DNA of 64,000 bases from CAMPKL01 sp963817465 (GCA_963817465.1 CAWFOP010000009.1:124001-188000), one strand, 5' to 3'. Positions 9,062 to 18,168 are shown, counted from the stretch's first letter. The notes: generated by a model not told the origin, from the sequence alone. Program-made: numbers and translations.

Positions 9062-10288
9062 TTGACCGAACGCGGACCGACGGAAGCGACTGCTGCCTGG
9101 CGGCGTCGGCTCGACGCTATCGTCGATGGCCTCGAAGGCGAGCTGCGTGCGGTCCGTCGGCATCTCCACAGCCATCCCGAGCCGAGCAACGAAGAGCGGG
9201 CCACTGCGGAGTACGTTCGCAATCGTCTCGAGGCCGCCGGTCTGACCGTTCAGCCGGCGTCCGGTTGCCACGGGCTCATCGTCGATTCCCCTCGTGCCGT
9301 CGTGGGCAAGCGGTCCGCGATTCGCGCCGACATGGATGCGCTCCGGCTGCGCGATCTCAAGCACGTCGAGTATCGCAGCCAGGTGGAAGGCGTGATGCAC
9401 GCCTGCGGGCACGACGCTCATACGACCGCCGTCCTCGGCGCCGTTTTGGCCCTGGATCAGCTCCACCGAGAGAACGCCCTGCCCTGGCCGGTCGCCTGGC
9501 GAGCAATCTTCCAGCCGGCCGAGGAAACGGCCGACGGCGCCGCCGCGATGGTCGCCGCCGGGGCGACCGAAGGCCTCCGCTCCATCTTCGCGCTCCACGT
9601 CGACCCCTCTCGCGACGTTGGGCGTATCGGCGTCCGCAGCGGTCCGCTCACCGCTTCCTGCGATTGGCTCCGCATCACGCTCACAGGGCGCGGCGGCCAC
9701 GGCGCTCGGCCGCACGAGTCCAACGATCCCATCGCCGCCGCGGCGCACCTGGTCAACTTGATCTACAGTCTGCTGCCGCGCTCGATCGACAGCCAAGAGC
9801 CGGTCGTCGTGACGATCGGCCGGATCAATGGCGGCTACAGCGCCAACGTGATCCCGGAGCAGGTGGAACTCGAAGGTACGCTGCGAGCGCTCGACGAAGG
9901 GGTGCGCGAGGCGACGCGCGAGCGTCTGCGGCGCTTGACGCGCGGCATCTCCGAAGCATCGGAAGTCGCGATCGACATTGAATTTTCAGGGCGCCTCGAC
10001 GCCGTAGTCAATGACCCAGCGGCGACGGCGATCATTCGGCGGGCGGCCTCGGAAACGATCGGAGCTGGAGCCGTCGACACAATAGCGAGGCCCAGCATGG
10101 GCGGCGAGGATTTCTCCGGTTACTTGCGCCATGTGCCGGGGGCGATGTTTCGGCTAGGAGTGCGTTCGGCCGACGTCGGCGGAGCTCCGCTGCATTCGCC
10201 GCAGTTCGACATCGATGAGCGCGCCCTCCGGATCGGCGCGGCCGTGTTGGCGCGCTGCGTGGTCTTGGATCAGGAGCCGCGCGGCTAG
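9062..10288 (+). CDS. M20-family amidohydrolase (hippurate / N-acyl-amino-acid hydrolase type)
   Basis: A 408-residue zinc amidohydrolase of the M20D group, which cleaves N-acyl amino acids, hippurate or indole-amino-acid conjugates. Motifs: RADMDALRL, HACGHDAHTTAVLGA (metal ligands), FQPAEET (catalytic Glu), then the dimerisation-domain GGHGARPHESNDPI and the C-terminal SMGGEDFSGYL. The start is TTG at 9062, set by an AGGGGAG ribosome site about 6 bases upstream. No signal peptide, so cytoplasmic. Thirteen bases separate it from the carboxylate-amine ligase gene, suggesting linked amide-bond making and breaking. Confidence 0.9.
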   Translation: MTERGPTEATAAWRRRLDAIVDGLEGELRAVRRHLHSHPEPSNEERATAEYVRNRLEAAGLTVQPASGCHGLIVDSPRAVVGKRSAIRADMDALRLRDLKHVEYRSQVEGVMHACGHDAHTTAVLGAVLALDQLHRENALPWPVAWRAIFQPAEETADGAAAMVAAGATEGLRSIFALHVDPSRDVGRIGVRSGPLTASCDWLRITLTGRGGHGARPHESNDPIAAAAHLVNLIYSLLPRSIDSQEPVVVTIGRINGGYSANVIPEQVELEGTLRALDEGVREATRERLRRLTRGISEASEVAIDIEFSGRLDAVVNDPAATAIIRRAASETIGAGAVDTIARPSMGGEDFSGYLRHVPGAMFRLGVRSADVGGAPLHSPQFDIDERALRIGAAVLARCVVLDQEPRG

Positions 10289-10301
10289 AAGGAATCGCGG
10301 C

Positions 10302-11426
10302 ATGGCGAAACTCCACTTCACCTCAAACGCCAGCCCGACGATCGGCGTCGAAATCGAGCTGGCGCTGGTTGACGTCCAATCGACGGCCTTGACCAGCGCG
10401 GCCCCGATAATCATCGAACGTACTCCGCAAGAGCTCGCAGGGTCGGTGAAGCCTGAGCTGATGCAGTGCTACATCGAGATCAACACGGGGGTTTGCAACT
10501 CGGTCGACGAAGCGCGGCGCGACCTGGCCGAAAAGCTGCGGGCGGTCGAGACGATCGCGGACCAGCTCGGCGTCGGGTTGCTGTGGAGCGGAACGCATCC
10601 GTTCTCGACCTGGGAAGAGCAGTCCGCCACCGAGGACGAGCGCTACGCGCGCTTGCTCGACCTGTTGCAGGATATGGGACGCCAGCTCGTGACCTTCGGG
10701 CTGCATGTGCATGTCGGCGTCGAATCCGGCGACAAAGCCGTCATGATCTGCGACCGCATCATGCGCCACCTCCCTCTGCTGGTGGCCTTGAGCTGTAACA
10801 GCCCGTGGTGGAACGGCCGCGTCAGCGGACTCCAGTCTCATCGCTTGAAGATCATGGAAGGCCTGCCCACCGCCGGCTTGCCTCCGTTAATGCGCAACTG
10901 GAGCGAGTACGTCTGGCTGGTCAATCACCTCGAAGAGACCGGGTTCATCAATTCGATCCGCGACATCTGGTGGTTTGTTCGGCCGCACCACAACTTCGGT
11001 ACGGTCGAAGTGCGGGTTTGCGACATGCCGGGCAAGCTGGAGGATGTCGCCGCCATTACCGCCCTCATCCATGCGCTGGTGTGCGGCCTTTCCGACGACA
11101 TCGAAGAGGGCGCCTACCAACACGACAGTCACCCGATGCTGGTGCGCCAAAACATGTGGCAGGCTGAGCGTTTCGGCCTCGACGCCATGCTCATCGACTC
11201 GACGACCTACGAGCCCCGCCCGGTGCGCGAGATGATCCGCGAGTTGGTCGATCTCCTGATTGAGCGGCCCGCGCCTGCGGGAGTCCGGGAGGGCCTCGAG
11301 CGTGTTCGCCGGTGGACGACCGAGCCGACCTGGGCGCAGCGGCAGATGGAGTTTTACCGGGAAACCGGATCGGTCCAGGACACGATTCGCCGGATGCTGC
11401 GCGAGTCCCGCCTCTCTGAAACCTGA
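10302..11426 (+). CDS. Carboxylate-amine ligase, glutamate-cysteine ligase family 2 (YbdK-like)
   Basis: A 374-residue GCS2-family enzyme, which joins a carboxylate and an amine with ATP. It starts with SPTIGVEIELALVD (active-site glutamates), then VKPELMQCYIEINTG, GLHVHVGVESGDKA, NSPWWNGRVSG, and WFVRPHHNFGTVEVRVCDMP. This order is that of YbdK, which has weak gamma-glutamyl-cysteine ligase activity in vitro and no certain physiological role. The ATG at 10302 follows a GAAGGA site and lies just past the stop of the upstream gene; the long in-frame extension from 10215 lies inside that gene and is unlikely. Product unknown. Confidence 0.87.
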   Translation: MAKLHFTSNASPTIGVEIELALVDVQSTALTSAAPIIIERTPQELAGSVKPELMQCYIEINTGVCNSVDEARRDLAEKLRAVETIADQLGVGLLWSGTHPFSTWEEQSATEDERYARLLDLLQDMGRQLVTFGLHVHVGVESGDKAVMICDRIMRHLPLLVALSCNSPWWNGRVSGLQSHRLKIMEGLPTAGLPPLMRNWSEYVWLVNHLEETGFINSIRDIWWFVRPHHNFGTVEVRVCDMPGKLEDVAAITALIHALVCGLSDDIEEGAYQHDSHPMLVRQNMWQAERFGLDAMLIDSTTYEPRPVREMIRELVDLLIERPAPAGVREGLERVRRWTTEPTWAQRQMEFYRETGSVQDTIRRMLRESRLSET

Positions 11427-11483
11427 CGCGTCTCTGTCGTGCTTCCGGCGACTCGTGCGCCTCTACGGATGGAGGACGAAACA

Positions 11484-12107
11484 ATGACTGTCGCTCAAGC
11501 AACGGTGCGAACCGCTCGGATGAGCGAAACCACGGCGTGTATCGAAACCCTCACACGCGCCTTCGAGTCCAACCCGGTCTGCAACTGGGCATGGAGCGAT
11601 CGCGCGCGATACCGCGAAGCCTTTCCTCGATTCTGCAAAGCATTCGGCGGGGCCGCCTTTGAATCCGAGACCGCACATATCGAGGGGGCCTGCACCGGCG
11701 TCGCGTTGTGGCTGGAGCCCGGTGCGCAGCCGGATGCGCAAGCGGTAGTCGAGCTCATCGTGGAAACGGCGCCCAAGCAGGTGCAGGAGCCGCTTTTCTC
11801 CATCTTCGAGCAGATGGATGCGTACCACCCGCGCGAGCCGCATTGGCATCTACCCCTGATCGGCGTGCACCCCTCCGCGCAAGGGCGCGGCATCGGCTCC
11901 GCTCTCTTGCGGCATCAATTGAGACGTTGCGACGAGCAACAAACGACGGCGTATCTCGAGGCGACGAGCCCGGCCAATGTCAGACTCTACGAACGGCATG
12001 GGTTCGTTGAGATGGGCCGCATTGAAGCCGGAGGTTCGCCGCCGATCACCCCGATGGTGCGAGTACCGATGTCGCAGTTGCCCTTTACTTCCGCAAGCCG
12101 AACGTAA
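11484..12107 (+). CDS. GNAT-family N-acetyltransferase
   Basis: A 207-residue acetyltransferase. The acetyl-CoA motif A is clear as LPLIGVHPSAQGRGIGSAL (pyrophosphate loop), and motif B follows as AYLEATSPANVRLYERHGF. The ATG at 11484 is preferred to 11439 because a GGAGGA ribosome site precedes it by about 8 bases. It follows the carboxylate-amine ligase by 57 bases on the same strand, so it may modify the same metabolite. The last 23 bases overlap the convergent quinoprotein gene. The substrate is unknown. Confidence 0.87.
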   Translation: MTVAQATVRTARMSETTACIETLTRAFESNPVCNWAWSDRARYREAFPRFCKAFGGAAFESETAHIEGACTGVALWLEPGAQPDAQAVVELIVETAPKQVQEPLFSIFEQMDAYHPREPHWHLPLIGVHPSAQGRGIGSALLRHQLRRCDEQQTTAYLEATSPANVRLYERHGFVEMGRIEAGGSPPITPMVRVPMSQLPFTSASRT

Positions 12108-13693
12108 ACAGCGCATTGCCCGCGGCGACCGTCACCAACTGATCGTCGCCGGCGGACTTGTAAGTGATCGGCGTGTTCACGATCCGGCCGCCCAGGTTCA
12201 CGCGCCAGAGCTGATGTCCGTTGAAGGCGTCAAGCACGAAGAACGCCCCTTCGAGGCTGCCTGAAAACAGCACGTCGCCCGAGGTCGAGATCAATCCGCT
12301 CTCGGTCACGCCGGTCATCTTGAACTCCCACTCGAGCTGACCGGTGTCGGGAGTCAGCGCGCGCACGGCGCCGTAGCCCGGCACATCGTCTCGCATCGGA
12401 TCCGGCCACACGCCGCGCGGCAAGCTGCCCACGTAGCGATTGCCCTTGGTGTAGGTCGGATCGCCCTTGTGATAGACGCTCGAGTATTCCCAGCTCGACA
12501 AATAAAACAGTCCTGTCTTGGGGTTGTACGAAGGCGCGTACCAGTTCGTTGCGCCCTGCACGCTCGGGTAGGTCCGCGTGCCGTCGTGCGACGGTTCGGC
12601 CGCTTTGATTCGATTCGGACGCCCCTTCGCGTCGACGCCGTTCGTCCAGGTGACCTTCACGAAGGGCTCACCGAGCAGGAATTCACCGGTCGCGCGGTCC
12701 AGCACATAGAAAAGCCCGTTGCGATTGCCCCACATCATGAGCTTGCGCTGCCGTCCCTTCCACTCGCGGTCGACCAGCACCGGGACCTGCACCGAGTCCC
12801 AATCCCACTCGTCATGCGGCGTGAACTGGAAGTGCCATTTCAGGGTTCCGTCGTCGGGATCGAGCGCCACCACGGAGTCCGTGTACAGGTTGTCGCCCTC
12901 GCGCACGTCCCCGTTCCAGTCCGGCGACGGGTTGCCGACGCCCCAGTACATCAAGTCCAGGTCAGCGTCGTACGAGCCGGTCACCCAGATCGAGCCGCCG
13001 CCCTTTTTCCAAGAATCGCCGGCCCAGGTCTCGTGCCCTTTCTCGCCGGGTCCGGGGATCGTATTGAAGCGCCAAACCTCGTCGCCGTTTTTCGGATCAA
13101 CGGCGGTAATGAACCCGCGGATGCCGTACTCACCTCCGGCCGCGCCGAAGATCACCTTGTCTTTCACGACGATCGGCGCCACCGTCAGCGAGTATCCGCT
13201 CTCCGGATCGACGACTTGCTTCTTCCACTTCATGGCCCCTGTCGGCGCATCCAGCGCGATCAGGTAGCCGTCGATCGTTCCCATGAACAGCGTGTCGCCC
13301 AAAATCGCCAGTCCGCGGTTGACCCGCCCGCAACACACGTTCACCTTGGTGTCGAGCACGTGCGTGTACTTCCAATACTCACGGCCGGTCGCGGCATCGA
13401 GCGCCGACCACGTCGTTCGGCATCAGCGAGACGTACATCACGCCGTCGACCACTAAGGGAGTCGACTCGAACTTTTCCAGCGAAGGCGACTGATAGACCC
13501 ACTTCAGCTCGAGTTGACCTGCGTTCTCACGGTTGATTTGATCCAGCGGCCGGTAGTGGCGGCTGTCGTACGAGCCGTTGTACGTCAGCCAGTTGCCCGG
13601 CTCGGAGTCGGCGTTGCGGATTCGCTCCGAGGTGACTTGCCCCGACAGCGCGGCGACGCCGAGAACGAAAAGCAGCAGTCCTTTCGGGTTCAT
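12085..13693 (-). CDS. PQQ-dependent alcohol/methanol-dehydrogenase-like quinoprotein (frameshifted)
   Basis: An eight-bladed quinoprotein propeller of about 535 residues with a signal peptide (GLLLFVLGVAALSGQV), expected in the periplasm to oxidise an alcohol or aldehyde. The vicinal cysteines of the PQQ pocket are present (VCCGRVNRG), as are TPHDEWDWDS and NPSPDWNGDVREGDN. The frame breaks near 13408: the N-terminal part reads to SLMPNDVV, then ALDAATGREYWKY resumes in another frame. Length is 3n+1, so one extra base fits. Start ATG 13693 is set by an AGGAG site overlapping the stop of the upstream cytochrome c gene, the likely electron acceptor. Substrate not predictable. Confidence 0.88.
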
Positions 13694-13704
13694 GACGTCT
13701 CTCC

Positions 13705-14478
13705 TCATTGGCGCAGATTCGCCAGAAACGCAACCAGGTCTTCAAACTCTTTCGGGGTGAAACGGCCTTCGAACGACGGCATCGTCGACTTGCGCAGCAC
13801 CTCGTACTCCGCCAGATCGTCTTTCTGATACGACACCAGCCGCTGGTCCGAATCGAGGATCTGGATGGAATAGGTGTCCTCGTTCAGCCGCCGGCCGAAC
13901 ACCTTCTTGCCGGCCTTGGTCTTGCCCTCGATGAACCAGTGCTGCGGCAGAACCTTCTCGTTGGGACGCAAGATCGACGACTCCAAGTGCGCCAGCGAAC
14001 GCTGAGCGCCGATGTCGCTCAAGTCCGGACCCGTGCGCGAACCCGTGCCGTCGACCATGTGACAGCTCTGACAGCCGCCCTTGCCGAAGAAGAGCTTCTC
14101 GCCCGCCGCCGAATCGCCTTTGGCCTGCGAAGCCGCCTTGCCTTCGCTCAGCGAGCGGACGAAGGCGACCAACTGCCACATCTGCCGACCGTCGAAGAAG
14201 ACGCCCGGCATCTCGGTTCCGGGGATGCCCTCGGAAATGACGCCGAACAGATCTTGGTCTGACGTGGCGTAGCGAAAGCGCCCCTGCGTCAAATCCGCTC
14301 CGCGGCCGCCCGCGCCGTCGGGCCCGTGGCATACGGCGCAGTGCGAGTGGAAGATGCGGCCGCCGGCCGCAACGTCTTCCTTCGTGTTGTAGGGATTGGT
14401 GAGCCCGGCTACACCGTGCTGCGCCCAGGCCGATGGGCCAAGGGCAAGCGCCAGCGCCGCGGCGAATAAGAGCTTCAT
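13705..14478 (-). CDS. Secreted diheme cytochrome c
   Basis: A 257-residue periplasmic protein with a cleavable signal peptide (LLFAAALALALGPSAWAQ) and two c-type heme sites, CAVCH and CQSCH. The first domain continues with the axial-methionine region GTEMPGV and the second with TMPSFEGRFT near the C terminus (PKEFEDLVAFLANL). The stop codon overlaps the ribosome site of the quinoprotein gene, so both are made from one message; the pair probably passes electrons from PQQ to the respiratory chain. Start ATG 14478 is preferred over 14487 because the signal core follows it directly. Confidence 0.92.
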   Translation of the reverse strand: MKLLFAAALALALGPSAWAQHGVAGLTNPYNTKEDVAAGGRIFHSHCAVCHGPDGAGGRGADLTQGRFRYATSDQDLFGVISEGIPGTEMPGVFFDGRQMWQLVAFVRSLSEGKAASQAKGDSAAGEKLFFGKGGCQSCHMVDGTGSRTGPDLSDIGAQRSLAHLESSILRPNEKVLPQHWFIEGKTKAGKKVFGRRLNEDTYSIQILDSDQRLVSYQKDDLAEYEVLRKSTMPSFEGRFTPKEFEDLVAFLANLRQ

Positions 14479-14541
14479 GGCGAACACTCCAACGAGAAGT
14501 CCGCCGCTATCTTACCGGATGCCGAAAGAATGCCGAAACAG

Positions 14542-16098
14542 TCAATCCATGATGCGCAGATCGCGCCCGGTCATCTCCGGCGGCTGTTCGACGCCCATCA
14601 CGCCCAGGATCGTGGGCGTGATGTCGCGCAGCGAACCCCCGTCCTTGAGCGCGCCCGAGTAATTGCTCACGAGGATGAACGGCACCGGGAACGTCGTGTG
14701 ATAGGTGTGCGGCTCGCCGGTCTTCGGGTCGACCATCAAGTCGGCGTTGCCGTGATCGGCCGTGATGATCCAGGCGCCGTCCTTGGCCTTGAGCGCCTGT
14801 TCGATCCGCCCGATGCAGCCGTCCACCGTTTCGACGGCTTTTATCGCGGCCGGGATCACGCCTGTGTGTCCCACCATGTCGCCGTTGGCGAAATTCACAA
14901 TGATCACGTCGAACGAGCCGTTCTCGATGTTCTTCACGACCACGTCGCAGACGCCGGCGGCGCTCATCTCCGGCTGAAGGTCATACGTCGCAACCTTCGG
15001 CGACGCGACCAGCTCGCGCTCTTCTGTGTCGAACGGCTTCTCGCGGCCGCCGTTGAAGAAGTACGTGACGTGCGGGTACTTCTCCGTCTCGGCCGTGCGC
15101 AAATTTCGGAGCCCGTACTGATCGCAAACCGCCCCAAGCACGTGCTCCGGAAACTCCTTTGTGATCACGACCGGAAACGAGTAGCTCTTGTCGTACTCGG
15201 TCATCGTGACGTAGTGCAGATTCTTCGGCGCCTTGCTCCGCGGCGGCTGCTCGAGGTCGTCCGACGTCAACGCAAGGGTGATCTGGCGCGCGCGGTCGGC
15301 TCGAAAGTTCGCGAAGATTACGGCGTCGTCATCGCGAATCCTACCGACCGGGTCGCCGTTGTCGTCGGTGATCACGATCGGCAGCACGAACTCGTCGGTC
15401 AGATGCTTGCCGTCCTCGTCGGTCGTCTCGTACGACTCCTTGAGCGCCTTGATGGGGTCGGTCGCTCTCTTACCCTCCCCCAGAACCATCGCGTTGAACG
15501 CCTTCTCCGTGCGCTGCCAACGCTTGTCGCGGTCCATCGCGTAGTAGCGTCCGCTCACGGTCGCGATCTTGCCGACGCCGAGCTCGTCGAGCGCCTTCTG
15601 CAATTGCTCGATATAGCCGACGCCGCTCGTCGGCGGGGTGTCGCGGCCGTCGGTGAAACAGTGCAGGAAGATGTCGGTCACGCCCGCGTTCTTGGCGGCT
15701 CGGACCAGCGCGATGATGTGCGTGACCTGCGCATGGACGCCGCCTTGGCTGCAAAGGCCCATGATGTGCAGCCGGTGCTGGGCGCCGTGTTCGAACGCAC
15801 CCTTCAACGCCGGGCTGTCTTGTAGCGTCCCCGCCGCGACCATTTCCTCGATCCGCGTGATGTCCATCTTGATCACCCGGCCGGAGCCGATGTTCAGGTG
15901 TCCGACTTCGCTGTTGCCGAATTGACCGTCGGGCAATCCGACGAAGTGGCCATCGGTGCGGATCTCGGTGTGGGGGTATTGCTTCCAAAGGCGGTCGAGA
16001 TTCGGCTTGTTCGCCATCGCGACGGCGTTGTTGGTCGGATCGGGGTTGTGAGCCACGCCGTCCATGATGGTCAGCACGACTGGCTTGGGTCGGGGCAT
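14542..16098 (-). CDS. gpmI: 2,3-bisphosphoglycerate-independent phosphoglycerate mutase
   Basis: A 518-residue cytoplasmic enzyme that interconverts 3- and 2-phosphoglycerate in glycolysis. Landmarks: metal-binding VLTIMDG at the N terminus, the phosphorylated-serine motif FGNSEVGHLNIGSGR, CFTDGRDTPP, GRYYAMDRDKRWQR, and the metal-binding TADHGNAD and HTTFPVPF at the C terminus. Length is normal for the monomeric dimanganese family. It is 63 bases upstream of, and on the same strand as, the cytochrome c gene. A divergent SGNH hydrolase lies on its other side. Confidence 0.97.
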   Translation of the reverse strand: MPRPKPVVLTIMDGVAHNPDPTNNAVAMANKPNLDRLWKQYPHTEIRTDGHFVGLPDGQFGNSEVGHLNIGSGRVIKMDITRIEEMVAAGTLQDSPALKGAFEHGAQHRLHIMGLCSQGGVHAQVTHIIALVRAAKNAGVTDIFLHCFTDGRDTPPTSGVGYIEQLQKALDELGVGKIATVSGRYYAMDRDKRWQRTEKAFNAMVLGEGKRATDPIKALKESYETTDEDGKHLTDEFVLPIVITDDNGDPVGRIRDDDAVIFANFRADRARQITLALTSDDLEQPPRSKAPKNLHYVTMTEYDKSYSFPVVITKEFPEHVLGAVCDQYGLRNLRTAETEKYPHVTYFFNGGREKPFDTEERELVASPKVATYDLQPEMSAAGVCDVVVKNIENGSFDVIIVNFANGDMVGHTGVIPAAIKAVETVDGCIGRIEQALKAKDGAWIITADHGNADLMVDPKTGEPHTYHTTFPVPFILVSNYSGALKDGGSLRDITPTILGVMGVEQPPEMTGRDLRIMD

Positions 16099-16220
16099 AA
16101 GCCCGTATTATCGCAACCGTCCTTGGCGCGCCTGCGATTGTATAGCGATCGCATTCGGCGAACGCCGTCCGGGCTCGAACCGTTTCGTCGCGCACTCTCT
16201 GCCCCGCCGCACCGCTCATT

Positions 16221-16250
16221 TCGTACATCCGCATGTCGTACATCCGCATG
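16221..16250. repeat. Perfect 15-bp tandem duplication
   Basis: TCGTACATCCGCATG occurs twice back to back (16221-16235 and 16236-16250), between the divergent gpmI and SGNH hydrolase genes. It looks like a simple slippage duplication; it could double a regulatory site but nothing shows that. Confidence 0.8.
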
Positions 16251-16316
16251 GTTCCAGGGCTTTTCAGCGACCGTGCGGCATTTCATCGTGCCCGAACCGC
16301 CGCAGATGCGATAGTA

Positions 16317-16964
16317 ATGCCCATGCCGCGTCGCTGCTTATTTCTACTGTTCGTTCTCGCGCTCTCGCTCGCCGCACAAGAGTCCGACCGCTGGGAGCCC
16401 GATATGCAAGCCTTCGAGAAGGCCGACAAGGCGGACCCTCCTCCCAAGGGCGGCCTGGTGTTCATCGGCAGCTCGAGCATTCGCAAGTGGGACTTGGCGA
16501 AGTCGTTCCCGGACCTTCACGCCGTCAATCGCGGCTTCGGCGGCTCGCAGATCTCGGATTCCATCCGCTACGCCGACCGCATCCTGATTCCCCTGAAGCC
16601 GAAAACGGTGGTGCTGTACGCCGGCGACAACGACATCGCCGCGGGCAAGAGCGTGGATGAGGTGGTCGCCGATTTCAAGACTTTCGTCGCGAAGGTGCAC
16701 GGCGCTCTGCCGCAGACGCGAATCCTGTTTATTGCCATCAAGCCGAGCCTGAAGCGCTGGAACCTTGTCGATCAGATGCGCGACGCGAACAGTCGCATAC
16801 AGAAGATTTGCGAGAACGCCGGCTATCTGCAGTTCATCGACATCGATGGGGCCATGCTAGGGCCGGACGGCAAGCCGCGGCCCGAACTGTTCGTCGAGGA
16901 CGGTCTGCACATGACCGGCCTGGGCTACGCCATCTGGACGCAGAAGCTCAAGCCGTACCTGTAG
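16317..16964 (+). CDS. Secreted SGNH/GDSL-family hydrolase
   Basis: A 215-residue lipase/esterase-fold protein with a signal peptide (CLFLLFVLALSLAAQ). Block I is FIGSSSIRKWDL (catalytic Ser), block II has GFGGSQISDS, block III is LYAGDNDIA (oxyanion Asn), and block V is DGLHMTGLGY (catalytic Asp-x-x-His). It resembles platelet-activating-factor acetylhydrolase-like SGNH proteins that deacetylate sugars or esters outside the cytoplasm. ATG 16317 is chosen over the upstream 16233 because the signal peptide follows it directly; 16323 is an equally good start. Substrate unknown. Confidence 0.85.
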   Translation: MPMPRRCLFLLFVLALSLAAQESDRWEPDMQAFEKADKADPPPKGGLVFIGSSSIRKWDLAKSFPDLHAVNRGFGGSQISDSIRYADRILIPLKPKTVVLYAGDNDIAAGKSVDEVVADFKTFVAKVHGALPQTRILFIAIKPSLKRWNLVDQMRDANSRIQKICENAGYLQFIDIDGAMLGPDGKPRPELFVEDGLHMTGLGYAIWTQKLKPYL

Positions 16965-17084
16965 GCTCGGTAACCTCACGTGTGAAAGCGCTCCGCGATC
17001 ATCGCGCTAGGTGCCGGCGGGCGGCTACACCGTCTTGGGGCGAATCGGACGTGCTTGGCCCCTGTCTCAAGCTGGCCCGCAGGT

Positions 17085-17110
17085 CTGTCTCGCCCGACAA
17101 CGCGAGACAG
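17085..17110. repeat. Strong hairpin, 9-bp perfect stem
   Basis: CTGTCTCGC (17085-17093) and GCGAGACAG (17102-17110) are exact reverse complements around an 8-base loop. No T run follows. It may end the SGNH transcript weakly or act in the leader of the next gene, about 95 bases downstream. Confidence 0.5.
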
Positions 17111-17203
17111 CCGACCGGCGGTTGTGGAATCGTTTAACAAGAGCGGAATCAAGCGCTTACAAGGCGACGACGCATTGGCGATGCATTTGCTCTCCTCGTC
17201 GGC

Positions 17204-17593
17204 ATGCGTCGATCCAGCGTTGTCCTCGTCAGCGGCCGTCCCGAGCTCATCGACAAGCTCCAGGCCGCTCTCGATCCGGTGTTTGATCTGGTCGTGATGG
17301 TGGCCCACCCGCCTTCGGTGCTCTCAGTTGTTGGGGCCGTAGCTCCGGCGGCTGTCGTCGTCGATCGCTCCGCTCACGGACTGGCGATAGAGGACACCTT
17401 GAGGCTCCTGCAGCAGGAGGAGCCGCTCCAAAAGATACTCCTGCTCGACGACCGTCCCCGGCGGCCGGATTGGGATGATCTGGCGGATCAGTTCGACGTG
17501 CTCTCGGTCGACAGCGCGTCGCTGATGCCCGACTTGTTGTTTGAATTGCGTCGCTCGATCGCCTACGGCGGCGGGTCCTGGCGCGTACACTAG
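17204..17593 (+). CDS. Degenerate receiver-like protein
   Basis: A 129-residue protein with the alternating strand/helix pattern of a response-regulator receiver domain: SVVLVSGRPELIDKLQAAL, then AAVVVDRSA at the place of the phospho-acceptor strand, KILLLDDRP at strand 4, and DVLSVDSASLMPDLLFEL at the last helix. The aspartate in VVVDRSA could be the phospho-acceptor, but the acidic pair after strand 1 is missing, so phosphorylation is doubtful. No output domain and no kinase neighbour. The call rests on pattern only; it may be an orphan protein. Confidence 0.5.
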   Translation: MRRSSVVLVSGRPELIDKLQAALDPVFDLVVMVAHPPSVLSVVGAVAPAAVVVDRSAHGLAIEDTLRLLQQEEPLQKILLLDDRPRRPDWDDLADQFDVLSVDSASLMPDLLFELRRSIAYGGGSWRVH

Positions 17594-17688
17594 CCGCGGC
17601 TGTTGCGGCGGCGGGCGGCGGCGGCAAACCGCTCCTACAGAGCCGCGGCTCAAGCTGTCGCGGTCATCGTCGCCGAGGCTTCCTGAGC

Positions 17689-18168
17689 CTAGTCGTCCTC
17701 GGTTTCGAGCTGCTGCGCCAGATATAAGCCGATCCCGATGTCGGCGATCGCTTGCAACTGCGCCTCGAGCCAGTCGACGTGCTCTTCTTCGTCGGTCAGA
17801 ATCTCTTCGAACATCTCTCGCGAACCGTTGTCGCCAGCCGCGACGGCGTCGGCGATGGCGGCGTTGAGCTGCTGCACCGCTTCGTATTCCAAAGCTAGGT
17901 CGGCGTCGAGCTGCGTTTTCACGTCCTGGCCGATCGTGAGCGGCTTGAGCTCGCCCATGCTCGGGACGCCGTCGAGAAACAGGATCCGCTCGATCAGCTT
18001 CTCGGCGTGTTTCATTTCGCCGATTGACTGTTTTTTCACGTACTCGGCGAGCTTCTTGTATCCCCAGTTCTCTTCCATCTCGGCGTGGACGAAATACTGA
18101 TGGATTGCGGTGAACTCGGCGACTAGAGTCTCGTTGAGACGGTCGATGACGGTTTGGTTGCCTTTCAT
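17689..18168 (-). CDS. bfr: Bacterioferritin
   Basis: A 159-residue four-helix ferritin that oxidises and stores iron in a 24-mer shell. Ferroxidase ligands are visible: NETLVAEFTAIHQYF (Glu), SIGEMKHAEKLIERI (Glu, His and the heme-binding Met), LALEYEAVQQLN, and ILTDEEEHVDWLEAQL (Glu, His). Length is that of Bfr. Start ATG 18168 (KGNQTVIDRLNE) is preferred over 18180 because the family begins there. It is transcribed divergently from the sulfatase gene with about 60 bases between them. Confidence 0.95.
   Translation of the reverse strand: MKGNQTVIDRLNETLVAEFTAIHQYFVHAEMEENWGYKKLAEYVKKQSIGEMKHAEKLIERILFLDGVPSMGELKPLTIGQDVKTQLDADLALEYEAVQQLNAAIADAVAAGDNGSREMFEEILTDEEEHVDWLEAQLQAIADIGIGLYLAQQLETEDD

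Noticed and set aside
12469..13536. 355-codon plus-strand frame opposite the quinoprotein
   Set aside because: Antisense shadow; the quinoprotein motifs on the minus strand explain this sequence.
14530..15825. 431-codon plus-strand frame opposite gpmI
   Set aside because: Antisense shadow of a clear gpmI; arginine- and valine-rich with no domain.
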